Under the pieces are notes generated by a model. It had not been told where the DNA came from, did not search any database, and saw only the letters and a list, made by a program, of their open reading frames with translations. Below, one piece after another: positions 35,057 to 47,400 of a DNA stretch of 64,000 bases; the stretch's first letter is position 1; every line of letters begins with the position of its first letter. Both the position numbers and the translations under genes were made by a program. Origin of the DNA: Pelagomonas calceolata (taxonomy: Eukaryota; Sar; Pelagophyceae; Pelagomonadales; Pelagomonadaceae); assembly GCA_918797485.1 (NCBI GenBank), contig CAKKNE010000001.1, positions 4,092,001-4,156,000 on the forward strand, read 5' to 3'.

Positions 35057-35926
35057 ATGTTTGCTCCATGCGTTGAGCTCATACGACGACGACGAAATCC
35101 CACGCACGAGGAACGGGCTGCTTTGACTGAGCAGCTGCTGGATGAAACCAATGTACCCTCGATCCAAGCCCTCAGCGAGCGCGGCGCCGACGTAGACTGC
35201 GGCGCGCTCGCCCGAGCCGCTTCCGACGGCGACGTCGACCGCACGCGCGCGCTCCTTTCGTTGAAAGCGGATCCGAACAACGGTAGTCCCCTCCACGCTG
35301 CGTGCCGCGCTGGCTCCCTCGACTGCGTGCGCGCGCTGCGCCAGCACGGCGCCGAGGCGCGGCGGCCCGACGCGAACGGCCGCCTGCCCGCGGACGCCGC
35401 CGCCGCGGCGTGGCGGAAAGTAAGGAGACGACGAAGACGGGAAGGCCACTACTCCAATGACAATGACGACGACGACGAGCGCCGCTACCGCGAGGTGTTA
35501 CGCACACTACCCGCGAAACCGTTACATACAACACGACAAGTGGGACGCCGGTGCAAGGGCCTGACTCTGAAAGGGACGCGGTGCCTCGTCACGAGCTGCA
35601 CGCGCAATCCAGCAGCGGCGCCGCTCCGCAAGGGCGAGCGCTTCTGCGCGCACCACGCCTGCCAGGCGTGCGACTTTCCGGATGACGAGGTCGCGCCCGC
35701 GCGGCCGGTGCGCACGGAGCTGACCGCCGACCAAACTTTGGAACTGTTGTCGACGCTCGCCGGCGTCGAGCGGCCTTCTTCAATCCGGGAACGGCGGCGG
35801 CCCGCAACAGCGTCGCCAGATATCGCGGAGCTCCATTCGCGGCGGCTCAACATCGAGCAGCGAATAGTGGATGCGACGAGGCAAGTCCGCGAGCTCCAGG
35901 AACTCGGGCGAGTAATAGCGACATAG
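35057..35926 (+). CDS. Ankyrin-repeat protein with Cys/His finger
   Basis: 289 residues from ATG 35057 (MFAPCVELIRRR). Residues about 40-105 form two or three ankyrin repeats (GADVDCGALARAASDGDVDR, GSPLHAACRAGSLDCVRALR). A basic, then acidic linker follows (RRRRRREGHYSNDNDDDDE) and a zinc-finger-like segment GRRCKGLTLKGTRCLVTSC ... RFCAHHACQAC. The C-terminus is a coiled coil (RLNIEQRIVDATRQVRELQE). Ankyrin plus a GxxCxxxTxKGTRC finger is seen in protist proteins of unknown role. The end is 2 bp from the convergent TMEM184-like gene. Confidence 0.65.
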   Translation: MFAPCVELIRRRRNPTHEERAALTEQLLDETNVPSIQALSERGADVDCGALARAASDGDVDRTRALLSLKADPNNGSPLHAACRAGSLDCVRALRQHGAEARRPDANGRLPADAAAAAWRKVRRRRRREGHYSNDNDDDDERRYREVLRTLPAKPLHTTRQVGRRCKGLTLKGTRCLVTSCTRNPAAAPLRKGERFCAHHACQACDFPDDEVAPARPVRTELTADQTLELLSTLAGVERPSSIRERRRPATASPDIAELHSRRLNIEQRIVDATRQVRELQELGRVIAT

Positions 35927-35928
35927 TC

Positions 35929-37797
35929 TTACACAAAGGTCCCCTTCTCTCCCTCGCTCCAGCCCCAATTCGGGTCGTCGGGCCGGTCGAGCGGCACGTC
36001 CGCGAGGTCATCTACCGGCAGCGAGGGCTCCCGCGATAGCTGCGGCGTCGCCGCTTGCTTCTCCTCTTCGTGGGGAGGGAGCTCCATCTTGTGCCGCATC
36101 TGCTGCTGCCGGCGCGCCTCCCGCTCGCGCTGCGCTTGGCGGACGCGCTTGCCGCCTCTCCAGCAGACCGTGGGCGCCTCGCAGATGATTCTGCCTAGAT
36201 CGGCCGTGACGTCTCCCACGAAGAACATATCCCTAAAAGCCTGGTCGTAGGTTAGAGCTCTCTGTAGTGGCGTCGTCCCGATGCCGTCGTCGCGCCTCGT
36301 GTGTTCTCTCCAACTAAACACGCATTCATGCAATAACGCGAAGAAGGCCATCTCGACGCATATGACGAAATCATTGAGACCGGTCGTGGTCCGGTCGGGC
36401 GATTGATGGGCGAAGCGCCGCGTGACGACCCCAAAGGATACAAGTAACGAGATGACCATGGACTGCCAGAAGCAGAAGAAGACGATGAGCTTGACCGCTA
36501 TAAACTTTAAGAGAGGTTTGGCCCGTTGCAAGGGCTCACAAGGCAACGTCGCGTGATAAAAGTAGACCAGGTAGTACAGCGCCAACGTAACGGAAGCGTT
36601 GTTTACGAGCATGATCCAGAGATTCGCCGCGGTGGCATGCCAGTCCGTGTCGTCCCAGTCTCCACTGAAATAGAGGAACAGTGTCGTGAACGCCGTGACC
36701 GGTCGCACGATGGAATACTGCAGGACACACAACCGCGTCGTCTCCAGGAACACGGACATGTCATGATCACCCAACCAATGAAAAGGCCACCAGTGCTTTT
36801 GTGGAGGCTGCGCCGCGAAGAACGCCTTGGCCTCGTTTTCGCCGCCCATGTAATCAATAAGCAACGCCACGAAGTTGTAGAGGACGTACGACTCGTAGAC
36901 ATCGCGAGGCACGTCGAAGATGGGCGCGTATTGTATGAAACACAGCGATAAAAAAGAGTTGATCGCATATATCGGAACCATCCAGACGATCCTAATCACA
37001 TACCGCTGGCGCTGGGGCTTCACATAATTTCTTAAGTGTCCTCTGATGAGATGTAATGAGAGCCCGACGGCTATGATCGTGCAGAGTAACGCGATCACGA
37101 TCGCGCCGTCGTACGTCCCGACGGGCGGTTCCTCGTCCTTGTCATGATGCGTTTCGGGGATTGGTACCGTTGTGGGGACACTCGTGACATTGTGCGTCGG
37201 CGTGGGGGCGTCGATCTCGAGCGTGTCCGGACAATCAGTCTCCCACGGTCTCACACATTCGTTGAGCGCCTCGCACCAGCTGTAGCCGCCATGGCCGACG
37301 CAGCCGTGGTCGCCCATCGTCTTTTTTGTGGCAACTGTGGCGAGGAACCCTAGCAAGAACGCCGTCGAGACGACGCTCGCCAGCACCACAACGCGTAACC
37401 AACCGGCGACCTTGCCGTCGGTCGGTTTGGGCTGCTTACCAGCGAGGAGCGTTTCGCTCTCCGCGGCGCCAATCGTGCTCAGTGCGCCGCGAGACGGCGC
37501 GGCGCCCAAACACAGGCACAGCCTAGTTTGTGTCTGCTGAGGCGCAAACGGGTGCGACGCGGCGCAGGTGTGTCTCCGGGGCACGGATGCGACTACCTGG
37601 CGTCGATAGCGCTCTCCGGAGCACACGTAAGGCGTTTTTGCTGCACGCTCTTCGATTTTGCCCAGTCTGAACCCGTTTTGCGATTTTAGGCCGGAAGGGC
37701 TGCCCGACGGAGTGCCTCGGCGCGGGAGAGGGTGGGCGCGACCGGGGAAGCGTCGGACTCGTCCATTTTCGCCCGCCACTAGGGGAAACATTAGCAT
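35929..37797 (-). CDS. TMEM184/Ost-alpha-like multi-pass membrane protein
   Basis: The C-terminal 480 residues show seven or so helices of the organic solute transporter Ost-alpha/TMEM184 family, with diagnostic blocks VWMVPIYAINSFLSL, ESYVLYNFVALLIDYMGGE, YSIVRPVTAF and FIAVKLIVFFCFWQS. Before the core there is an extra N-terminal helix (WLRVVVLASVVSTAFLLGFL) and a short Cys-containing lumenal loop. The cytosolic tail is charged (RQAQREREARRQQQMRHKM). The start is uncertain: the open frame runs into the divergent RSPH9 gene; I use 37797 as the first ATG outside RSPH9, and the part before GWLRVVV has little protein-like signal. Family members act as lipid, steroid or solute transporters or regulators. 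Confidence 0.82.
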   Translation of the reverse strand: MLMFPLVAGENGRVRRFPGRAHPLPRRGTPSGSPSGLKSQNGFRLGKIEERAAKTPYVCSGERYRRQVVASVPRRHTCAASHPFAPQQTQTRLCLCLGAAPSRGALSTIGAAESETLLAGKQPKPTDGKVAGWLRVVVLASVVSTAFLLGFLATVATKKTMGDHGCVGHGGYSWCEALNECVRPWETDCPDTLEIDAPTPTHNVTSVPTTVPIPETHHDKDEEPPVGTYDGAIVIALLCTIIAVGLSLHLIRGHLRNYVKPQRQRYVIRIVWMVPIYAINSFLSLCFIQYAPIFDVPRDVYESYVLYNFVALLIDYMGGENEAKAFFAAQPPQKHWWPFHWLGDHDMSVFLETTRLCVLQYSIVRPVTAFTTLFLYFSGDWDDTDWHATAANLWIMLVNNASVTLALYYLVYFYHATLPCEPLQRAKPLLKFIAVKLIVFFCFWQSMVISLLVSFGVVTRRFAHQSPDRTTTGLNDFVICVEMAFFALLHECVFSWREHTRRDDGIGTTPLQRALTYDQAFRDMFFVGDVTADLGRIICEAPTVCWRGGKRVRQAQREREARRQQQMRHKMELPPHEEEKQAATPQLSREPSLPVDDLADVPLDRPDDPNWGWSEGEKGTFV

Positions 37798-37929
37798 AAC
37801 GCGCAGCGTCTGTGCCCGCCGCCGATTTCGAGGGCTGCCTCGGCTTGTGTGGTTGTGTGGCCCTCTGCGCCGTCGTTGCGTGCTCGCAGACGCCGTCGGG
37901 CAGCCTCGCACCGCGACCGCAGCGCAAAA

Positions 37930-38766
37930 ATGGAGAACCCGAAGTTGTGGGGCCCCGGCGGCCTGTGTCTCAACATCCAGGAGGACGCCGGGCTGGAGAC
38001 GGCGTTGCTCGATGGGGCCCTGAAGAACAACCTCCCGAAGCTCGAGTTCTGGGGCAAGATCACGGGTACTACTGATAGTTATTTGATTGCCGTCGGGTAT
38101 AGTCCGGAGTACCCGTTTCCCAAGAAGACCTTCTTCTGGACGACGACGTCGGAAGCCCACGAGTTGAAGGTCATGAAAGTTTTAGATGATGACTACGCGG
38201 CCCACGCGAAGACGTTGATGAACACGCCGTTTACCGGCGATCCCGCGACCCCCTACGAGATCGTGCGACCCGAGGGCTACGAGCCGCCGCCGCCCAAGAC
38301 CGACGAGAACGGCGAGCCCATCCCGCCGGAAGAGTTCCGGGAGGAGCACAAGCTCGCCTACCACGTCTCGGTCATTGACAACGAGGTGTCCATCATACCA
38401 AAGGGCGCGTGGATCTGCGACGCGACGCACCAAGTGATAAAAAATGTGACGAACTGCGGCTTGACGCATGAGGCGGCTGGGTCTCTGAGAAACTACTTAC
38501 ACTTCCGGTACCCCGAGAACGACCGGTCGAAGCAAGCGCTGGTGAAGCCGGGCGTCGTGCGGCACGGCGACTTCCTCGACAACCTCGAGGACGACGCGCC
38601 CAAGGGCTGCTGGGGCGTGCACTATTCTCCGGATGCCAAGTACTCGATCGTCCGGTCGTTCTACTGGCCGGGCTCGTACTTCTGCCACGAGATCAAGACG
38701 GGCAACTACGTGAGCGTCTACTTCGGCGACGGCCTCCCCAACGAGGACATCCTCTTCATGCTCTAG
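37930..38766 (+). CDS. RSPH9: Radial spoke head protein 9 homologue
   Basis: 278 residues, start at 37930 (MENPKLWGPGGLCLN). Family blocks: LNIQEDAGLETALLDGALKN, FWGKITGTTDSYLIAVGYS, FPKKTFFWTTTS, NYLHFRYPEN and YFGDGLPNEDILFML at the C-terminus. RSPH9 is a head component of the radial spokes in 9+2 axonemes and is needed for normal flagellar beating. Length matches animal RSPH9 (276). Together with DYNC2LI1 this argues for a motile flagellum. The gene ends 13 bp from the convergent small gene at 38780. Confidence 0.93.
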   Translation: MENPKLWGPGGLCLNIQEDAGLETALLDGALKNNLPKLEFWGKITGTTDSYLIAVGYSPEYPFPKKTFFWTTTSEAHELKVMKVLDDDYAAHAKTLMNTPFTGDPATPYEIVRPEGYEPPPPKTDENGEPIPPEEFREEHKLAYHVSVIDNEVSIIPKGAWICDATHQVIKNVTNCGLTHEAAGSLRNYLHFRYPENDRSKQALVKPGVVRHGDFLDNLEDDAPKGCWGVHYSPDAKYSIVRSFYWPGSYFCHEIKTGNYVSVYFGDGLPNEDILFML

Positions 38767-38779
38767 GCTGCGTAAGGAG

Positions 38780-39184
38780 CTACTTACCGTTCTTCTTCCA
38801 GGAGTCGTCGCACGGGTCGTAGGCCTTCTCCACGGGCGGCGGCTCGTTGGGCACGCAGTTGAGCCAACTCAACAGAGGACCCAGATCGAAGCCGCAGATC
38901 GGCGCGTCCTGGGGCCCGACGTCGTCCTCGACGATCACGGGTTGCTTGCCGGCCCACGCGGCCGCGCGCTCGTCATCTAATCGATTGACTCTTAACTCGA
39001 GCCGTTTCCGTCTTTCAACCTCAAACTCCTCGAAGTCGTTTTCAATGTTACGCGTCGCGATGTCGTTGCCGTCGTATTTCCGCGCCTTCGCCTCGTGACG
39101 TCTCCTACTGAGTCGGCGCGTCGTGTTGACCTGGGACTGCGTGGTGGGTGAGGACTGCGCCGCGGCGTCGACCTGGGAGGCCAT
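38780..39184 (-). CDS. Small hypothetical protein
   Basis: 134 residues with a clean ATG (39184). The first half is polar and basic with a heptad-like region (FEEFEVERRKRLELRVNRLD). The second half has an apparent globular motif (ICGFDLGPLLSWLNCVPNEP) and ends PCDDSWKKNGK. No family recognised. Composition and a compact tail-to-tail arrangement with RSPH9 support a real gene. Confidence 0.6.
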   Translation of the reverse strand: MASQVDAAAQSSPTTQSQVNTTRRLSRRRHEAKARKYDGNDIATRNIENDFEEFEVERRKRLELRVNRLDDERAAAWAGKQPVIVEDDVGPQDAPICGFDLGPLLSWLNCVPNEPPPVEKAYDPCDDSWKKNGK

Positions 39185-39636
39185 TTTTTGTTGCTGTGTC
39201 GCGCGACGGCGTGGCGTGGCGTCGTGGAGAGAGGCTGTGCCACTGGCTGCGTAAACTCGGTATCCGGGAAACTTTTGCCGCGGGCTGTGGACAGGACTTC
39301 TTGGCGTGCTGAAAATACGTCGTCGGGCTGCCCCTGGGCCTTCACCTCACTCTACAAATCGATCTGTGATGGCCGCATCCATATTAGCTAGCGTTACAAG
39401 GCCGCTAGCAATCCTTTAGGAGGCCGATCAGCCTGACCCTCGTCGATTAGTGCTAACCTGCACGCCAGCATCGCCTGGTTCGCCAAGCGACCACTCGCTG
39501 CCAGTCCAAGCCTCCCTGGGCTGTCCCGTGCCGTGCAGTCGCCGCCACAATCCACGTGTCCAGCTCGCCTGCGGCAGCCATCGCGTCAAGCTAGCGCGAG
39601 CGACAAGCCAGCGCAACACGTCAAGAAGAAGCCATC
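39185..39636. other. Divergent intergenic region with promoter motif
   Basis: 452 bp between the small gene and N-myristoyltransferase. It has a GCTAG-type palindrome at 39387-39409. No gene seen. Confidence 0.45.
39387..39409. promoter_or_regulatory. GCTAG-palindrome promoter motif, variant copy
   Basis: GCTAGCGTTAC then AAGGCCGCTAGC; on the other strand this reads GCTAGCGGC at the left end, as in the best copies. 228 bp upstream of the NMT start, 203 bp upstream of the divergent small gene. Confidence 0.55.
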
Positions 39637-41025
39637 ATGGCAGAATTAGTGGACCGCGACGACGGCGCCGACACGCCCCACGAGAACGAGGGCCGCGCGC
39701 CGCCGCCGCCCGTGCCTAGAAACAAGAAGAAGGGCAAGGGCAAGAAGAAGGCCGCGCCAACCTTGACCTCGGAAGCTCAGCGAAGAGAAGAACTCCAACA
39801 ACTCGTCGCGAGGATGCGCAGATCTAGGGTCCAAGACGACGGCGGCGACAAACGCAAGCCGCACAAATTTTGGGACACGCAACCCGTCCCCAAACTCGAC
39901 GAGGCCATCGAGGACGCCCAGATCAATGATGTGATTGAGCCCAATAAAGACCACGCCGCGATCCGCCAGGAGCCGTACGCGATGCCTGAAGGGTTTGCTT
40001 GGAGTGACCTCGATGTGACCGATGAAAGCGTGCTGAAGGAGATCTATACGTTGCTGAATGAGAATTATGTGGAGGACGACGACGCGATGTTTCGCTTTGA
40101 TTATTCGATGAGATTTTTGACGTGGGCTCTCACACCCCCAGGGTATCGGGCGGAGTTCCACTTGGGCGTTCGGGCAGCTCGAGGCAAGAAGGGGCTGATG
40201 GCGTTTATTACGGGCGTGCCGGCGTGGTGCGTCGTCAGAGGGAAGAGAGTGAAATGCGTGGAGATCAACTACCTATGTGTGCACAAGAGGTTAAGGACGA
40301 AACGGTTAGCTCCTGTGTTGATCAAAGAAATAACAAGAAGAGTCAATCTAGCCGGCATTTTTCAAGCGGTCTATACGGCTGGAGTAGTACTCCCAAAACC
40401 CGTGGCCTCGTGCCGCTACTTCCACCGCTCGCTGGATCCGAAGAAGCTCATTGAGATCGGCTTTTCAAGGTTGGCACCGCGGATGACCATGGCGAGAACA
40501 ATTAAGTTATACAAATTACCTGAAACGCCTACGATCCCAGGGTTCCGGGCTATGCAGCCCGGCGACGTCAAGGAATGCACTACCTTACTCACTTCCTATC
40601 TGGAGAAGTTCAAGCTCCACCCGCACCTCGACGAGTCAGAAGTGGCCCACTGGATCCTACCGCGCGAAGGCGTCGTGGATGCGTTCGTCGTCGAGGACCC
40701 GGAGACCGGTGCCATTACCGACTTATGTAGCTTCTACCACTTGCCTTCGACCGTCATTGGTCATGAGAAGCACAACACGCTGAACGCGGCGTACAGCTTC
40801 TACAACGTCGCGACGTCCGTGCCGTTGCAGGAGCTCATGCGCGACGCTTTGATTTGTGCTAGGAACGTCCAGATGGACGTCTTCAACGCGCTGAACGTCA
40901 TGGAGAACGACCAGTTCCTCAAAGACCTGAAGTTCGGGATTGGCGACGGGCACCTCCAGTACTACCTCTACAACTGGAAGTGCGCCGAGATGCGCGCCGA
41001 GGACGTGGGGTTGGTGCTGCTCTAG
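39637..41025 (+). CDS. NMT1: Glycylpeptide N-tetradecanoyltransferase (N-myristoyltransferase)
   Basis: 462 residues. A Lys-rich N-terminus ([10 protein letters not shown]) probably serves ribosome association. The catalytic core has the NMT signatures [55 protein letters not shown], and the C-terminal [40 protein letters not shown] and the final leucine (VGLVLL) whose carboxylate is catalytic in the family. It transfers myristate to N-terminal glycines of target proteins. Complete and of normal length. Confidence 0.96.
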   Translation: MAELVDRDDGADTPHENEGRAPPPPVPRNKKKGKGKKKAAPTLTSEAQRREELQQLVARMRRSRVQDDGGDKRKPHKFWDTQPVPKLDEAIEDAQINDVIEPNKDHAAIRQEPYAMPEGFAWSDLDVTDESVLKEIYTLLNENYVEDDDAMFRFDYSMRFLTWALTPPGYRAEFHLGVRAARGKKGLMAFITGVPAWCVVRGKRVKCVEINYLCVHKRLRTKRLAPVLIKEITRRVNLAGIFQAVYTAGVVLPKPVASCRYFHRSLDPKKLIEIGFSRLAPRMTMARTIKLYKLPETPTIPGFRAMQPGDVKECTTLLTSYLEKFKLHPHLDESEVAHWILPREGVVDAFVVEDPETGAITDLCSFYHLPSTVIGHEKHNTLNAAYSFYNVATSVPLQELMRDALICARNVQMDVFNALNVMENDQFLKDLKFGIGDGHLQYYLYNWKCAEMRAEDVGLVLL

Positions 41026-41418
41026 GGCGTTGGTGGCGAGGCGCGGCGGCGGGCGTCGGGGCGGGTGCGAGTCCGTCGCCGCCGCCAGCGGGATGTCGCC
41101 GGCATAAAATATCTAGCTAGAATATCGTCAAAACGTGTGGTGGGGAGGGGCGTGTAGCTGATATTATTCTCGATTATGAGGGAGGAGGGCACAGCGGCTG
41201 GCCTCGGGGCGCGAGCGCTCGTAAATTTAAAAAGGTAAATCAAATCGGGTTTTTCAGGCCGAGTCTCGAGCGCAAACGCGGGTTGCAGCGCTTGTTCCGC
41301 GCTCTGCAGCTCAGCTGGCACTCGCTGTGCACACATATTCGCACGACAAAAGTAATTACAGAAATTGGCGCGCGCCCCGCAAGTCTAGAGCCTGCAGCAG
41401 AATAAAACAAAAAAGAGC
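41026..41418. other. Intergenic, nothing firm
   Basis: 393 bp. Only a short ATCTAGCTAGAAT palindrome-like stretch near 41109 is visible; this may be a degenerate half of the promoter motif. No gene seen. Confidence 0.4.
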
Positions 41419-44400
41419 ATGCCGCAGGACGCGCAGGACGCCGCGCTGCGCCACCTCTTAATCAGGGCCGCCTCAAACAAAGCAAGCGGTCCGGAGCGCC
41501 TGGAAGCACTGAAAGCCGCCGCGGCGTACCTCGCGCGAGAAGAACGTATCAAATTTGACGTCGACGGCGCCCAATGCACGTACGACGCGCCGCGGAGATA
41601 TCTGGAAGTGCCGGAGGACGGCCACGTGGCCCTCACGGATGGGAGGGGCGGCGCCGCGCGCTGGCCCTTTGCGGATGAATTATACGTTGGACTGTGGTGC
41701 CGGCCCGCTCGTATAAGACAAGCGATTTTATTAAGATTGGAAGGCGTCTATGGCGGTGGTCTAACGATCGCCATCATGAACGACGGGTGCCTACGGGCGG
41801 ACATTTCCGAAGGCGGCGAGAAGAGGAACGTGTTGACGCTCAAAGGGGGGATGTTAACTCCAGACACGTGGAGCCACGTCGCGTTCCGCATCGCCGACGA
41901 CGCCAAAGAAATGAAACGACGCAATCCCGTCGAGGTTCCGAAAAGAAGGCCATCCCTGCTGGAACGAAGGCCGTCGCAGAAGTCGGGGCGCTTGGGTGTC
42001 TTGGCCGGCGGCGCTTCCCTCGAAGTGAATGGTGTTGTGGAAGACCGGGACAACGTCGCGCGGGCGCCTTCATTAAGTTCTCCGGAACTAAGGCACGCGG
42101 ACGTTGCCGGAGACGGCTACGAGGGTTCGATAGCTGGTTTGGTGATGCTCCAGCGCGCGCCGGGGCGGTCTTCGTCATGTGCTCTCGCGTGGCGCTTCAC
42201 GGGAGATAATTCGTACGACGGCGCGTCGACGCTGGCGCAGGACGCGGCTTCGGGCGTCGCGCGACGGACCGCGCAACACCTGAGTCCCGAGCCGCACACA
42301 AAAAAAGGCTTCCTGTCGCCCATGAAGCGGCCGTCGCTCGACGACGACGCCCTCGAAGCCTCGATTTTCGACGCCGAAGGGTCTTCTGGAGACGCGCGCG
42401 CGTCGCTCTGCAGCCTCGGCGGTGCCATCGAAAATTGTTCGTCGGAGGCGGCGTACGCCGTCCGGACAAAATCTCGTAAAATAGCGAACGCGGCGGCCGC
42501 GGCGGCGCTTAGAAGGGGCAACGACCCCGTCGGCGCCCTAGTCTGCTGTCTCGACGGCGACCGCGGCTCGACGGCCTCGCTCAAATGTGCACCGCGGAAG
42601 TGCGCGGTTCATGCGTCGTCGAGGCCGCGCGACGCGCTGCGTTCCTTGGGAGGCGCCTCTTCACTGATACCCGCGCTCGCGCAATTAGCTGATACTGCCG
42701 TGATAACCGAGGAGCAGGACTCCACTGAGTCACTGAGGACGCGTTTGTTACTAGTGGACGGTATCATCAGATGTGGTACTGGAGACGACTTTTTGAGATG
42801 TGGTGGTGTTGAAATACTAGAGCGGTGCTTAGACGCGCGCGCGTCGAGGGACGAAGACGTCGGGGAGTGCTTGGTGAAGGTGCTGGACGGCCTCCTCGCT
42901 TCTACGGAGGGGAGTTCCAGTAAAGGCGACGCGTTGCTGGATCGGTTCGTGGACCGAATCGCGTGCCAGGCGCAGCTCTGGAGTCCTGAAACGACCTCTT
43001 CTGTTGTACGGTGGTGCCGTTCCTCAGTGAGAGCTTTGCAATCCGTGAGGGACGGCGTCGGCCTCGACGCCTACGCGCAGCGTTTGGCTCACGCGCTCTC
43101 ATCAAGACACGCCGCTTCTTCATATACATATCGGAGCCCGCACCTCTCTTTATCGGTACCGCCGTCCACCGAATATGAAGCTATAGACGCCAGGGACGCT
43201 TCCGTGTTGGAAGCGGTCACCGCCTTAGCCGCCCTCCCAATGAACGCGCGCGCTTCGATCGACGGCGAATTACATTTAGATACAACAGAAACGGGCCGCG
43301 CCGTCCTCCAGGCTTCATTAGCGATGACCGATGACCAATGCGCGACGGCAGCACTGAAAGGCTTGCAGGCCTTCGAGCCCGAAGCTTTACGATCATTATG
43401 CGAGCGCGGCACCGTGGCCCAACTTGTGGAGAGGGGCTTCTCCTCGCAAAACGACCCGCTGGCCGTCGAGTGTCTTTTGTTAAGTGTGCTGTTCGTGGGG
43501 CCCGACGGTACGGCTTCCAGTGTAGAGGCCTTCTGGCGCCGCCACGAGACGAACGTAGGGCCGCTTGCTTTAAGAGCTCTACTCAAGCTCTCCGGGAGTG
43601 CTGTTCTACGAGCTTGTAGTGTAGCCTACGCTCGGTTAGGTGCTTGTGAGAGATTAGACGTCCTGAGCTACTGCGCTTCGCTCGAGAAAACGGACGCGGA
43701 CGCCGCGGACGCCGCCTGTAGTGCAATTTTGATAGGCGACGACGCCGAGCCCGACCCGACGCCGTCGGCGGACTGCACCCTTTTATCATTATGCGCGAAG
43801 CGGCCGCCGTCGCAGCGCGACCGGGCCTGTTCAGTATTGTGTCGGTACGGCACCGCCGAAGCGATTAAAAGTGTCGCGGCCTACTCGTTGCACAGGAACG
43901 ATCCCCGTTTAGTATCGCGCATCATACATACAGCCCACGAGCACGGCTTGCATAGCTTTATTGGAGCGGCGCCGTACGTAGCGAGCGTCGCGCAGCGCGG
44001 ATTAGTGGATGTATCAATAAATGATTCGCCAAAAACCGCCACGCAGCTGCGAAGGTCGCTCGACGACCTCGCTGCGAAACTGGAGACGCGGCCGAAGCGC
44101 TACGAGCGGAGCGGTGGGTCAGAACCGTTGCCGCCCGTCGGTCTGAAGGCCCATCCCGCACTCGCGGTATATACGTCTTTACAAGTGGCCGAGTGTTTGG
44201 ATGTCTTGTTGGAAGGTTCTGGTGATGTCCTGACTGATAATGTAGAGGACGCCGCGTCCCGAGCTTTAGAAAGGGTCGCGGCCCTGGATGCGGCATTAGC
44301 TTTAGATGGGTGTTTGCTCTCGCGCCTCGCGACGAAAGATCTGGTGAGAGTGGCGGACCGCTGCAAGCGCAATCTAGAACGACACAGGCAGGCCTGTTCG

Positions 44401-47400
44401 GACGCGGACGTGAAGGTCGCCGAGCGAGTCGCGCAGAGAAGGGGCGGCGCCTTCCCGCCGTCCGACGACGCGGGCCGCGCTTCTTTATTAGTATTGAGGG
44501 ACGCGCACCATGCCCTGCGCCTGCTGAAGGAGGAATCCAAGGATGAGCAAAGGGACAAAGCCCTGGTGCAGATCCACTCACTACTAGTGAAGGCGTGTAC
44601 CCAACTTACGGGAAGGAAGCGGCCCGTTTTACCTAGGCATGCCCAATCAGCAGTGCAAGCGATGACGACGGGCAATAGGGTGCGGGCGTCGTCCTTCGGT
44701 GATGATTGGGACCAGGTCGTCTCCTCGGAAGTCGACGACCTGGAGCGGGCGGCCTGGTTGGCCGCGCCGCTCGAGGTTTATGTGGCCGGCCCCGAGAACG
44801 AGGGGCGGACCGCTGCATTTAGTTCAGCTGCGGACCGGCGCTACAACGATTCCCTCAAAGTGCTGGCGGAGCTCGGGACGCCTTCTCGATCAGAAGATGT
44901 TGTTCATAGTCCACAGAGACGCGCGTCTGATGCTGGAAGACAGTTAAGAAGGCGAGACCGGAAGCGCGCGAGACGGTCCTCGGTCATTGTGGAACGAGCC
45001 TGGCGGGCGTGCATGCAGCAGCATCGCGAGAGTGGCATCTGGTGCCTCGCGGAGGAGAATAGTTCACCACTAATGAAAGGCTCGCGGTGGATCCTAGCGA
45101 GGCACGCGGATTCGTATGGGAGACGCTGCTTCTTTGTGAGGGACCGGGACCCCGTCGACGTCAGCAAGTGGGCGCACCAAGGTGGTAGTACTACGGTCGA
45201 ACCGCCCGCGCCACCCCTCATCAAAGGGCGAAGTCGAGTCGCGCGGGAGGAAAGTTCGAGTTCCTCGGATGAAGATGCTGTTTTAATTGAACGGGGCGTG
45301 CCCACGCAACAGCCTTCGACGAGGCAGTGGCGGTTTGTGGAGGACGGTGGCGTCGTCTCGGTCGACGACGAACTTTTTAGGGACGAGCACTGCCTCTGGG
45401 TTCGCGAGGGCGCGTCAATCAAAGGTACTCTGACCGTCGACGGCCGCTGTATCAAGTTTACATCCACAAATGATGTGAAGATCTGGCGCTTATGTACCTT
45501 AGAACGAGTGGCACCGCGACGATACTTGCTGAGAAGAGTAGCCTTTGAGTTCTTTCGATGTGATTCTACCTCGGTATTCTTGGCCTTACCGCGAGGAAAA
45601 GCTCATAGACAATTAGCAAAGCTCTTGAAAGCTTTGCTAAAAAGAAGGAAGCTACCCTTGTTGAATCGAGGCTATGCGAACGGCCACGCGGGTCGACGAA
45701 TCGAGGGAGATGATAATGGTGGGTTAGGCCACCGGGACCCGGAAAAAGCATTAAGGCTATCGCGCTTGACGGATCTGTGGCGTAGAAGACTATTAACGAA
45801 CTTCGCTTATCTAAGTGCGTTGAATGAGCTAGGTGGGAGAACGAGACAAGACCTGGCTCAGTGGCCGGTCTTCCCCTGGGTCTTAGCTTTCGATTCCGAT
45901 GCCATTGACCTCGGCACTGGCCGTGATTTAGCCAAGCCCATAGGCGCCCAGACGGAAGAAAGACGCAGTCAATTCTTAGAGCGCTACGAGACCTTCGAGG
46001 ATCCTTCCGGGTATGTGCCGAAGTTCATGTACGGTTCGCATTATTCCTCGGCTGGTGTTGTCTTGCATTACTTGGTCCGAGCATTACCTTATAGTCAGTT
46101 AGCTGTGGATCTCCAAGGCGGTCGCTTCGACGTGCCGGATCGATTGTTTCTTGGTATCGAGGCGGCCTGGCGTAGTACGACAAATAGTATGACCGACGTC
46201 AAGGAGGTTATACCGGAGCTATACTACGCGCCAGAGGTACTCTGTAACATGAACTCCCTGCCCCTCGGTACAAGTCAGAATGGTGTTCGAGTGGATGATG
46301 TCCTACTCCCAGCTTGGTGTTTGAATGACCCTCTCCAGTTCATCAGGGTACACAGAGCGGCTCTGGAATCGGACCGAGTCTCGGACACGCTACACTTGTG
46401 GATCGACCTGATTTTTGGCGACGCGCAGCAGGGCCCGAAAGCTGTTGAAAGGGCCAACGTTTTCTACCATCTGACCTACGAGGGTGCGGTCAATGTAGAG
46501 GATATAGAAGATGACGAGGAGCGCGAAGCGACGGACGCGCAAATAGCACATTTCGGCCAGACCCCACCGAGGTTGTTCGGGAGTCCGCACCCGCGTCGGA
46601 AGCCTGCGTCCGAATGTGCTTCACCCTTATTCCTGGACGTGCCGTTGCATGGCGAGTGCCCCGCCGTGTCGTGCCGCGCGTACGTGCTCGACGACGTGCA
46701 AAACGCGCAAAAGCTCTTCGGCCCCGACGCGCCGCTCGGCGAGAAGGCTACGCAAAAGAACACGTTCGTGAAGGACGTCGCGCGCTTCACGAAACAATTA
46801 TTTACTCAAAAAAAGAAGGTCTCTCGTGATATATCTCCGGCGTTGTGCGTGGCTCTTTGTAGTGGAGGTACCGAAGAACAGCAGTCGGTCGTCTGCGCCT
46901 TCCACGCCGATCGCGGTGTATCAGTCTGGAGGTGGTCCGAGGTGCCCGATGGAAGAGGGGCTCCGTTCTCGGCGCGGCCCCATGGTTCTGGGCGGTTGGA
47001 CGTCTGTGCACGGGGTGACGGCGACGGGAATACGGTAACAGCATTGGCTGATCGACGCGTGCTTACTGTCGGACATAGTGATGGTCGACTTAGATTACAT
47101 GACGGACGAGGGAGAATCAGAGCGTCGATCCGAGGCCCGCACGCCGGTGGCTCGGCGGTCGCGTGTTGTGGCCATGGTCATATCGCCGTATCCGGAGGTA
47201 GTGATGGCGTGGTAGCGGTCTGGGTTTGTGACGACGCGGCGCTCGTCGATGGATTGGTACATGGCGACGGTGTCGACGATGAAGGTTTTGAGGGCGATCC
47301 TGTATTAGCTCCTAGTCGTAGCGTCATACGCGAGGACGATAGCGATGATGTGCTGGTGTGCTCCCACTTGTTACTGGGCCATGCCTCGGCCATCACGGCG

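Noticed and set aside
37798-38160. N-terminal extension of the TMEM184-like frame into RSPH9
   Set aside because: It would overlap the well-supported RSPH9 coding region antisense; the composition is shadow-like and no leader is visible.
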